Source: an uncultured Anaerovibrio sp.
GTDB lineage: Bacteria > Bacillota > Negativicutes > Selenomonadales > Selenomonadaceae
Direction of reading: 5' to 3'
DNA length: 18,389 bases
Assembly: GCA_934196075.1 (NCBI GenBank)
Contig: CAKPVW010000040.1
Location: forward strand, 1 to 18,389
Below the pieces are notes generated by a model. That model had not been told where the DNA came from. It did no database searches and saw nothing but the letters and a program-made list of their open reading frames with translations. Shown here in pieces: positions 6,869 through 13,363 of the stretch. The stretch's first letter is position 1. Every line of letters starts with the position of its first letter. The translations under genes were made by a program, and so were the position numbers.

Positions 6869-8554
6869 CTATTCCTCCTTGCAGATATATGGCAATTTCA
6901 GCTCCACCACCGTTCCGCCTGCTTCTGGACTTTCAATGGACAAGCCATATTTTTTGCCATAAGCAAGCCTTAATCTTCTATGCACATTGTAAATACCAGT
7001 GTGAATAGTATTATTATCCTTGCCTCTCAGCAGCTTTTGCAAGCTAGCCATTTGCTCTGGAGAAATGGCTGGACCGCCATTGGCTACCCCTATTAATAAC
7101 ATATCCTCCTGAGCTTTAACAGTGAGACAGATATGAATAGTACCATCCGGCCCTTCCCCATATTTAATGGCATTTTCCAAAATAGGCTGAAAAATCAATT
7201 TAGGAATTACCACCCTATCCATCTCTACTTGAATATCAAATTTACATTGTAGTCTTTTGCCAAAACGGTACTTCATAATTTCCAGATACCGGGTAGTATA
7301 CTGCCAATCCTCAGCTAAAGTTACTTGTTGAGCCAGATTGTTTATACCATAGCGAAGTATGGAGGACAAATCCACAATCATTTTCATAGCCGCCTCTGGA
7401 TTCAACTTAACCATAAATTTAATATTTTCCAGGGTATTAAAAATAAAATGCGGATGGAACTGTGCCTCCAACTGCCTTATCTCCGATACAGCATTGGCCT
7501 TGGCTCTGGCCTCATTTTGCGCCATCAGCTTTTGCAGGCTGTTCACCATATGGTTGTAGGTACTGACTACCACAGCAAAATCCTGCCCCTCCAGCTTCAG
7601 CTTGCTTTCCAAATCTCCATGCTTCAACGCCCTAAAGGCATCTATCAATTCATCCACAGCTTTAGCACGGGCTAGACTTTCCTTACGAACCCTATATATC
7701 AACACTGGAATCATCAACAATAATATTAAAAGCAAAATACCCGCTGCCAGTTGGTATCGCTCCTGCAGAGCACTAACTGACATAGCGCTATAAAGATAAA
7801 AATCTCCTACTGCCAATCTGCGATTAGTAATATAAAAATTTACATTATTGACACTGGCAATCTCCTTGTCTTTGCCCAAAATCTGTTTCGGCATGGTCTG
7901 AAACTGCTTATCCTGTAAAATAGGATTGGTAGCAATAGAAGCATAGCCAAAATTATTTACCATAGCAAAATCCAAATAAGGTGAATTGATGGCATTGGCA
8001 ATATATTCTCCACTAATAACGAAAAGCCAATAGCCCTTTAGCTGACCATCTCTTAATACTGCTCTAGCCACCAGCAAATCACTATTCTTATTATTCATAC
8101 GGGGACTAAATTCCACCAGCACCCTATCCGGCTCAGCCCTAAGCCGCTGCCACAAGCCCCAGGTCATAGGGGTAGCTTCCAGATAAACAGGCAGTTTTTT
8201 GCGATTGCTAAGAAGAATCTCTCCTTGAGGGTCTACCAGATAAAACAGGGTATTATCATGGGTAATATTCACCTCATGGTAAAGCCATTCATAAACCGCC
8301 CGGCGATGCCCGGCATCCTGCTGCGTATTGTGAAAATCCTCATTTTCCACCACATAATTTACCCTTGCCGTATAATCCTCCAGCAAAGAATTCAGTACAT
8401 CTACAGCGGTATCAGACACCTGAACACTTCGTTCTTCCACATCATGCTGCCAGCTCCACAGTCCCAGCATGGTTCCCAACAGAGCAATCACCAGCACGGG
8501 AATCAAGGCATATTGTGTCAAAGTTTTGCGTATATCCTGTTGAAAACTATGCAT
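6869..8554 (-). CDS. YesM-like membrane sensor histidine kinase
   Basis: This 561-aa kinase begins at the ATG at 8554, which has GGGGGG 5 bases upstream. The longer frame to 8665 overlaps the promoter and is rejected. The order is: short cytosolic tail, membrane segment at about 15-33, extracellular sensor of about 230 residues (dCache-like size), membrane segment at about 267-287, HAMP at about 288-345, then a His_kinase domain with the acceptor His369 in AQFHPHFIFNTLEN. The ATPase N-box is QPILENAIKYG (Asn461). The G1 box reads VANGGPAI instead of DxGxG; such departures occur in this family. The C-terminal region has GIYNVHRRLRLAYG and GGTVVELKLP. It lies downstream of the ABC transporter operon and upstream of its cognate AraC-type regulator. 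The external ligand is unknown but is plausibly the transported substrate. Confidence 0.93.
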   Translation of the reverse strand: MHSFQQDIRKTLTQYALIPVLVIALLGTMLGLWSWQHDVEERSVQVSDTAVDVLNSLLEDYTARVNYVVENEDFHNTQQDAGHRRAVYEWLYHEVNITHDNTLFYLVDPQGEILLSNRKKLPVYLEATPMTWGLWQRLRAEPDRVLVEFSPRMNNKNSDLLVARAVLRDGQLKGYWLFVISGEYIANAINSPYLDFAMVNNFGYASIATNPILQDKQFQTMPKQILGKDKEIASVNNVNFYITNRRLAVGDFYLYSAMSVSALQERYQLAAGILLLILLLMIPVLIYRVRKESLARAKAVDELIDAFRALKHGDLESKLKLEGQDFAVVVSTYNHMVNSLQKLMAQNEARAKANAVSEIRQLEAQFHPHFIFNTLENIKFMVKLNPEAAMKMIVDLSSILRYGINNLAQQVTLAEDWQYTTRYLEIMKYRFGKRLQCKFDIQVEMDRVVIPKLIFQPILENAIKYGEGPDGTIHICLTVKAQEDMLLIGVANGGPAISPEQMASLQKLLRGKDNNTIHTGIYNVHRRLRLAYGKKYGLSIESPEAGGTVVELKLPYICKEE

Positions 8555-8579
8555 GAAATCCCCCCTAGACTTTACAAAT

Positions 8580-8612
8580 ATTATACCCCCTACATGGCTC
8601 AATGAAAATGCT
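8580..8612 (-). promoter_or_regulatory. Sensor-kinase/regulator promoter with shared TAGGGG-TATAAT motif
   Basis: On the minus strand, TATAAT (8580-8585) follows TGTAGGGGG, with CATTTTCATTGAG upstream. This is the closest match to the motif before the HAD gene. The start would be near 8573, about 20 bases before the kinase ATG. This placement argues against the longer kinase start at 8665. Confidence 0.55.
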
Positions 8613-8637
8613 TTTACATTTCCTATTCTAACCTCCG

Positions 8638-8672
8638 CCAAATTTTGATCATCGCCTCTGCCCAAAATTTGG
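8638..8672. promoter_or_regulatory. Perfect 10-bp inverted repeat upstream of the sensor-kinase promoter
   Basis: CCAAATTTTG (8638-8647) and CAAAATTTGG (8663-8672) are exact inverted copies 15 bases apart, about 50-90 bases upstream of the kinase -10. It has no T-run of its own and lies between the transporter terminator and the kinase promoter. It may be an operator, or an additional RNA hairpin in transcripts that read through the terminator. Confidence 0.45.
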
Positions 8673-8687
8673 CCCAGTTAGACAAAA

Positions 8688-8717
8688 ATAACTGCCGCAG
8701 TGGATTACGGCAGTTAT
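8688..8717 (-). terminator. Terminator of the ABC transporter operon (bidirectional form)
   Basis: ATAACTGCCG (8688-8697) pairs perfectly with CGGCAGTTAT (8708-8717). On the minus strand the stem runs directly into TTTTTG; on the plus strand it is followed by CCTTTTTA. It lies about 30 bases after the stop codon of the binding-protein gene and separates it from the sensor kinase. Confidence 0.85.
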
Positions 8718-8746
8718 CCTTTTTACCTATTTTGTTGTGTCAGAGA

Positions 8747-9787
8747 TTACTTGGTGCTGGTGAAAATATCCTTGAATTTATCCAGCCAAGCCTTCTTGTT
8801 CTGATTTACTACAGTCTCATCATCCTGAATAATGTTAATGGTGGATTTGTCCTGCAAGCCCTGAGGAGCAGGTACATCATCACGAACACTGCGGCGATGG
8901 AGCTTCTGAGTAATCAATGTTTGAGCTTCCTTGCTGGTAATGAAATCAATAAACTTCTTGGCATTCTCCATATGCTTGGCGTTCTTGATGATATAGATAC
9001 CATCTGGCTTGGAGATAACGCCCTCCTTCATGTAAACCAGCTTGACAGGAGCACCGTCAGCTACGTACTTGGCACCGCCCTCCTCGAAGGTCAGACCAAC
9101 AGCATATTCACCATCTGCTACGCCTTTATATACAGCAGAGGAACCAGACAACAGCTTGCCATCCAGATTCTCACAAAGCTTCTGCACATAATCCCAGCCC
9201 TTATCTGGATCTCCCTTGCCCATAGCATAAAGCATATTTACCAGATGCTCATAGGAGGAAGAAGATTTGGATGGATCTGCTGTAGCAATCTTGCCCTTCA
9301 AGGCAGGATTCAGCAAATCCTCATAGCCCTCAACCTTGATATCCCCAATCAGATTGGTATTTACCATAATAACGCTTGGAATATCGGTAAATCTAGTAAG
9401 AGGTCCTTCCGTATTCTTAAAGGCTGGCTGTACATGATCCTCATTGGCAGAGGTGTAATTCTCAAACAAATCAGCCTTTGGCTTCATGGTATTCAAAGAG
9501 CCACCCCAGAAAATATCTCCCAATGGATTGGCCTTTTCAGATTCTACCCGCTTTAGGAGCTCGCCACTGCCAGCAGCAATAACCTCAACCTTGACGCCGC
9601 TGCTCTTCTCAAACTCCTCCACCAGGGGGTTAATAAAGGCAATAGGATGTGGGCAATATACTACCAGAGTATTGTCATCCCCCTTGGCTTCCTCCTTCTG
9701 ACTGCCGCCGCAGCCAGCCAGAGCCGCTGTCATCATAACAGCCCCCAGGCCTACAGCCACCCATTTCTTGAGTTTTTTGAAATTCAT
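8747..9787 (-). CDS. ABC transporter solute-binding lipoprotein (Fe3+/sugar-phosphate class)
   Basis: This 346-aa precursor has a basic N-terminus, a hydrophobic core and the lipobox LAGC (Cys26), so the mature protein is a lipoprotein. The body starts TLVVYCPHPIAFINPLVEEFEKSSGVKVEV and has GDIFWGG, a typical fold start for the FbpA/AfuA/PotD-like type II binding proteins (SBP_bac_11/13-like). Members bind Fe3+, sugar phosphates, phosphoglycerate, 2-aminoethylphosphonate or polyamines. The paired Tyr residues of ferric-binding proteins are not obvious, so an anionic organic substrate is at least as likely; this is an inference. The ATG at 9787 has AAGGAGGAG 6 bases upstream. It is the last gene of the ATPase-permease-binding protein unit and has an extra promoter of its own at 9831-9859. 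Confidence 0.9.
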   Translation of the reverse strand: MNFKKLKKWVAVGLGAVMMTAALAGCGGSQKEEAKGDDNTLVVYCPHPIAFINPLVEEFEKSSGVKVEVIAAGSGELLKRVESEKANPLGDIFWGGSLNTMKPKADLFENYTSANEDHVQPAFKNTEGPLTRFTDIPSVIMVNTNLIGDIKVEGYEDLLNPALKGKIATADPSKSSSSYEHLVNMLYAMGKGDPDKGWDYVQKLCENLDGKLLSGSSAVYKGVADGEYAVGLTFEEGGAKYVADGAPVKLVYMKEGVISKPDGIYIIKNAKHMENAKKFIDFITSKEAQTLITQKLHRRSVRDDVPAPQGLQDKSTINIIQDDETVVNQNKKAWLDKFKDIFTSTK

Positions 9788-9830
9788 TTGATACTCCTCC
9801 TTTTTATATACAATTTATCCACTTGCTTAA

Positions 9831-9859
9831 TTTATAACCCCTATATTTTCAAAAAATAC
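9831..9859 (-). promoter_or_regulatory. Internal promoter motif for the binding-protein gene
   Basis: On the minus strand, TATAAA (9831-9836) follows ATATAGGGGT, with TATTTTTTGAAA upstream: the third copy of the shared motif. It lies in the 134-base gap after the permease and would give a leader of about 37 bases. A separate promoter would let the binding protein be made in excess over the membrane parts. Confidence 0.45.
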
Positions 9860-9921
9860 CTTTGCATTTTTTCAACGAGGTGATTACGAAGGCGGAAATA
9901 TTCGCTCCACCCTGTTATCAT

Positions 9922-11577
9922 TTACAAGGTAACATCCTTGCGGCCAGATACCTTGAAGAAAATAACCATAGCGGTAATTGTGGTCAAGGTCAAGATCGTA
10001 GAAAGAGCTGCTGCTGTACCATAGCTGGCTCGGATAACCTCAGTATAAATTGCTACAGACATGGTCTTGGTAGCGCCAGTAAAGAGAATAACTGAGGAGC
10101 TTAGCTCATTGATGGCTGTTATCCAGGACAGAATAGCACCACTCATAACCCCCGGCAGCATCATAACTGCTGTAATCTTGAAAAAAGTCTTTAAGGGGGA
10201 GGCACCAAGACTAATGGAGGCCTCCTCCATGCTGGGACTAATCTGATAGAGAATAGCCGAGCTGGAACGCAGGGTATAAGGCAATCTGCGGATTACCAGG
10301 GATATGATAATGATAAAGGCTGTACCTGACAGCAACAGGGGTTCATCATTAAAGGCCAACAGCAGGGTAATACCAAGCACAGAACCCGGTATAATATAAG
10401 GGAACATGGTCAGGGTATCAATAATTTCTGTCAGCCAGCTCTTGCGGCGGGTGGTAAGATAAGCTACCGTCATGCCCAGGAATACAATCATCAGCATAGC
10501 ACAGGTGCTGAACATATAGGTATTCTGAATGGCAGAGCCCAAAGTGTTAAAAATCGTGCGATAGCTATCCAAAGAATAACCATCTACGAAAATAGCACCG
10601 CTGGTTTTCAGGAAGGATGTATAGATAACCATAATCTGAGGTATCAAGGACAATGCCACCAGCAGATAGATACCTGCATGCATAAGCATGTTCTCCACCC
10701 CATGCAGCTCACCTACCTGAATAGGTCTAAGAGAGCTCATGGTAAAGGATTTGCGGTTCACCACATATTTTTGCAACAGGAAGATTACCGAGGTAATAAA
10801 TACCATAATCGCTGCCATGGCAGCGGCAAAATTAGCCTGATCTCCCACTTCATTGATAAACTCTGAGTAAATCATAACCGGCATAACATTGAAGCCCTCA
10901 CCTATCAGCATAGGTGTACCAAAGTCAGCCATAGCATTCATAAATACCATAAGGGCACCAGCCAAAATGGTCGGTGTAATCAAAGGAACGATTACGGTAA
11001 ACACCTTTTTGATACCGCTGCAGCCAAGGCTTTCGGCGGCTTCAATCAAGGCCGAATCGATACTTTTCAATGCCCCAGAAACATATAGATAAATAAAGGG
11101 ATATAGCTTCAAGGTCAGCACCAGCAAAATACCGCTAAAGCCATAAATAGATGGTGCCTCAATACCAAAGCTATTTTGCAGCCATTGGGTCAGCACACCG
11201 CTGCGTCCTCCAATGAGAATCCAGGAATAGGCCCCGATAAAAGGCGGTGACAGCAGGGAGATAATGATACAAACCTCCACGGCACTTTTGAATTTTACCT
11301 TGTACATGGACATGAAATAGGCCAAAATAGTGCCGATAATAATAGCCAATATCGTTACACATGTGGTAACAGTGAAGCTGTTTATCATGGATTCGTAGTA
11401 ATATTTACGCTGGAAGAAATGAGCGAAATGCTCCATGGTAAAGGCCCCGGTTTCTGGGTCCTGAAAGGCGGTAATAAAAAGGGAAAACAGTGGATAAATC
11501 AGGAACAGCCCAAAGACCAAAATGGCCAGGAGGGTTACCCCCGTCCAGAAATCCCAGCGAATCAGCTTTTTATTCAT
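9922..11577 (-). CDS. ABC transporter permease, two fused permease domains (FbpB-like)
   Basis: This 551-aa integral membrane protein has about 12 hydrophobic segments. It is a tandem fusion of two binding-protein-dependent permease domains, each with an EAA loop that docks to the ATPase: EAAESLGCSGIKKVF from about residue 179, and EEASISLGASPLKTFF from about 451. Such fused permeases are typical of Fe3+, sugar-phosphate and phosphonate importers. I chose the ATG at 11577, with AAGGG 11 bases upstream; a GTG at 11589 abuts the AAGG and is unlikely. Its start overlaps the 3' end of the ATPase gene by 8 bases, which implies translational coupling. The gene is followed by 134 bases and then the binding-protein gene. 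Confidence 0.93.
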   Translation of the reverse strand: MNKKLIRWDFWTGVTLLAILVFGLFLIYPLFSLFITAFQDPETGAFTMEHFAHFFQRKYYYESMINSFTVTTCVTILAIIIGTILAYFMSMYKVKFKSAVEVCIIISLLSPPFIGAYSWILIGGRSGVLTQWLQNSFGIEAPSIYGFSGILLVLTLKLYPFIYLYVSGALKSIDSALIEAAESLGCSGIKKVFTVIVPLITPTILAGALMVFMNAMADFGTPMLIGEGFNVMPVMIYSEFINEVGDQANFAAAMAAIMVFITSVIFLLQKYVVNRKSFTMSSLRPIQVGELHGVENMLMHAGIYLLVALSLIPQIMVIYTSFLKTSGAIFVDGYSLDSYRTIFNTLGSAIQNTYMFSTCAMLMIVFLGMTVAYLTTRRKSWLTEIIDTLTMFPYIIPGSVLGITLLLAFNDEPLLLSGTAFIIIISLVIRRLPYTLRSSSAILYQISPSMEEASISLGASPLKTFFKITAVMMLPGVMSGAILSWITAINELSSSVILFTGATKTMSVAIYTEVIRASYGTAAALSTILTLTTITAMVIFFKVSGRKDVTL

Positions 11578-12688
11578 GGAGCACCACACCCTTCAAAAGG
11601 TTTCTACTGCCATCAGCAGTGAATACATTAACCTTGGCCGGATTTGGCCTCAGTACAACCTCCTCGTCAATATCCAGCAGTCTCTCCGCATGGCCCAAAT
11701 CCTGAGAAAATTCTATAGAGGGCTGATCTGGTATCAGCATATTCTCTGGGAATTCCAGGAAGTATGTATTGTATTTGCCCAAGAATACCTTATTCTTGAT
11801 TTTACATTTCAAGCCATCCTTTTGAATAGAAAACTCCTCTGGTCGAACAGAAACAATAACCTCCATGCCATCCACAGCAGCATCTGACAAATTTTCCATT
11901 GGCATAATATAGCCATCGTTAAAAACCACAGCCTTGCCATTGGCCTCTCCCTTGATGGTGCCGTGGAACAAATTGGAATGACCAATGAAGGTAGAAACAA
12001 AAACATTATATGGTCTGGTATAAATAGTATGAGGACGGGCTGTCTGCTGAATCTCACCTTTTTTCATAACAGCAATTCTATCCGAAATGGACAAGGCTTC
12101 CTCCTGATCATGGGTAACATAAACCGTGGTAATGCCCACCTGCTTCTGTACTTCTCGGATGGCTGTACGCATTTCCACTCTCAGCTTGGCATCCAGATTG
12201 GACAATGGTTCATCCATCAGCAACACGCTGGGATGAATGACAATAGCTCTAGCTAAAGCCACTCGCTGCTGCTGACCGCCAGACAATCTCTCAGGCAATC
12301 TATCCTGATATTCTGTAATCTGTACCACATCCAGTATTTTATCTACTTTTTCCTTCATTTCTGCCTTAGGCAGCTTCCGAAGCTTCAAACCATATTCTAC
12401 ATTTTCCCGTACGGTTAAATGAGGAAAAATTGCATAACTCTGAAAAACCATGCCGATATTCCTCTCATGGGCGGGAATATCATTAATAACCTTGTCATTA
12501 AAGGCAATAGTTCCTCCCTCAATGCTGTTAAAGCCTGCAATCATCCGCAGCAGGGTAGTTTTACCACAGCCAGAAGGCCCCAGCAGAGTAAAAAACTCTC
12601 CATTTTTGATATGCTCATCCAAGCCTGGAATAATGGTCAAATTGCCATATTTCTTCACAGCCTTGTTAATATTAATTTCCACACTCAT
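11570..12688 (-). CDS. ABC transporter ATP-binding protein (FbpC/PotA-like, with TOBE domain)
   Basis: This 372-aa ATPase has Walker A GPSGCGKTT (37-45), Q-loop Gln83 in VFQSYAIFPH, signature LSGGQQQRVALARA (135-148), Walker B VLLMDE (155-160), D-loop SNLD and switch His193 in VTHDQEEA. A C-terminal TOBE-like region contains VSVRPEEFSI, as in the Fe3+/polyamine/sugar-importer CUT1-like class. The ATG at 12688 sits 8 bases after AGGAG. The in-frame ATG at 12694 lies only 2 bases from it, so the shorter start is better. It is the first gene of the importer operon, behind a promoter at 12731-12759. It energises the fused permease downstream, whose start overlaps its end. Confidence 0.95.
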   Translation of the reverse strand: MSVEININKAVKKYGNLTIIPGLDEHIKNGEFFTLLGPSGCGKTTLLRMIAGFNSIEGGTIAFNDKVINDIPAHERNIGMVFQSYAIFPHLTVRENVEYGLKLRKLPKAEMKEKVDKILDVVQITEYQDRLPERLSGGQQQRVALARAIVIHPSVLLMDEPLSNLDAKLRVEMRTAIREVQKQVGITTVYVTHDQEEALSISDRIAVMKKGEIQQTARPHTIYTRPYNVFVSTFIGHSNLFHGTIKGEANGKAVVFNDGYIMPMENLSDAAVDGMEVIVSVRPEEFSIQKDGLKCKIKNKVFLGKYNTYFLEFPENMLIPDQPSIEFSQDLGHAERLLDIDEEVVLRPNPAKVNVFTADGSRNLLKGVVLHE

Positions 12689-12730
12689 GTTCATCGCTCC
12701 TGTCTGTGGATTATTTCAAATCATACTCAA

Positions 12731-12759
12731 AGTATACCCTCTCAATCAGAATAGAACAA
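12731..12759 (-). promoter_or_regulatory. Sigma-70 promoter of the ABC transporter operon
   Basis: On the minus strand, TTGTTC (12754-12759), a 17-base spacer and TATACT (12731-12736) place the start near 12725, with a leader of about 37 bases. The sequence just before the -10, GATTGAGAGGG, partly recalls the shared TTGA-AGGG motif, but the spacing differs. Confidence 0.65.
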
Positions 12760-12939
12760 TCCTCATTTCTATTAAAACATACCAAAATCTGAACTAAATA
12801 CATTTTCTTTCCTATAGCAGTAGGCAATTTAATTTCAATTTCAAAAACATCCTACAATTTATGGTCATAAAGTGCCAATTAGCCTTTTTCCGTCTAGGAA
12901 AAGCGATTCAATTAAAAGAAAACGAATTTGCTATGCCGT

Positions 12940-12957
12940 ATACAATATATTTTGTAT
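12940..12957. promoter_or_regulatory. Inverted repeat ATACAA-N6-TTGTAT in the ABC-kor intergenic region
   Basis: ATACAA (12940-12945) and TTGTAT (12952-12957) form a perfect 18-bp palindromic site. A plus-strand TATAAT lies at 12969-12974, with the site covering its -35 position. The layout suits a repressor operator. It lies about 200 bases from both divergent operons, and the regulator is unknown. Confidence 0.4.
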
Positions 12958-12987
12958 TCCTTGAGTAATATAATAAAAAAATACTAC

Positions 12988-13038
12988 ACAAGTCCTCTAC
13001 AAAATGATATAATACCTTTTGTGATGCAGAGGACTTGT
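12988..13038. promoter_or_regulatory. Long inverted repeat bracketing a TATAAT upstream of kor
   Basis: ACAAGTCCTCT (12988-12998) and AGAGGACTTGT (13028-13038) are perfect 11-base inverted copies. Inside them ACAAAA and TTTTGT extend the symmetry with a 5-base bulge. A perfect TATAAT (13008-13013) sits at the centre, so the arms flank a possible kor promoter whose -35 is weak. On the minus strand the hairpin is followed after 6 bases by seven T, so it could also terminate a leftward transcript; no gene there needs one. Confidence 0.5.
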
Positions 13039-13070
13039 AAAAGGCAAATAAATGCTAATCCAAAACTTCA

Positions 13071-13146
13071 CTGTGTATTGAGTAACTAATGAGACATTCT
13101 GTGTATTTATGCAAAATATAGTATAAATATCAAAAACTGTGTATTG
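13071..13146 (+). repeat. Three direct copies of CTGTGTATT in the kor leader
   Basis: CTGTGTATTG (13071-13080), CTGTGTATTT (13099-13108) and CTGTGTATTG (13137-13146) lie on the same strand with start-to-start distances of 28 and 38 bases, the last ending 16 bases before the korD ATG. TATAGT and TATAAA near 13117-13126 could be a proximal -10. The repeats may be binding sites for a regulator of the kor operon. Confidence 0.45.
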
Positions 13147-13162
13147 TACTGGAGGGTCAGAT

Positions 13163-13363
13163 ATGAATTCTGAGATTACGCTCAAACTGCCACGCTGCAA
13201 AGGCTGTGGTATATGTGTAGCCTTTTGTCCCAAGCAGGTTCTCGGTCTTTCCGAGCTGGGCAAAGTGGTTATTCTGAAGGCTGATGACTGCATAGCCTGT
13301 GGTCAGTGCGAGCTGCGCTGCCCTGATTATGCAATTTTTGTAGATAAGAAGGTGGCAAAATGA
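13163..13363 (+). CDS. korD: 2-oxoacid:ferredoxin oxidoreductase delta subunit (2x[4Fe-4S] ferredoxin)
   Basis: This 66-aa protein has two complete cluster motifs, CKGCGICVAFC (Cys12, 15, 18, 22) and CIACGQCELRC (Cys43, 46, 49, 53), each followed by Pro, typical of 2[4Fe-4S] ferredoxins. As the delta subunit it passes electrons from the TPP site of the oxidoreductase to free ferredoxin. The ATG at 13163 has GGAGGG 6 bases upstream. An upstream in-frame GTG at 13139 has no such site and is rejected. It is the first gene of korDABC and its last codons overlap the korA start (ATGA). Confidence 0.93.
   Translation: MNSEITLKLPRCKGCGICVAFCPKQVLGLSELGKVVILKADDCIACGQCELRCPDYAIFVDKKVAK

Noticed and set aside
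8555..8665. 37-residue N-terminal extension of the sensor kinase
   Set aside because: It overlaps the promoter (TATAAT at 8580-8585) and part of the upstream inverted repeat; the ATG at 8554 has a strong GGGGGG site and begins a normal pre-membrane tail.
8645..9556. 303-codon plus-strand frame opposite the binding-protein gene
   Set aside because: It starts in the intergenic terminator and runs antisense to a gene with a lipobox and family motifs; no ribosome-binding site or domain.
13024..13089. Possible 21-aa leader peptide ahead of korD
   Set aside because: An ATG-stop frame exists but has no ribosome-binding site, no run of regulatory codons and no attenuator hairpin after it.
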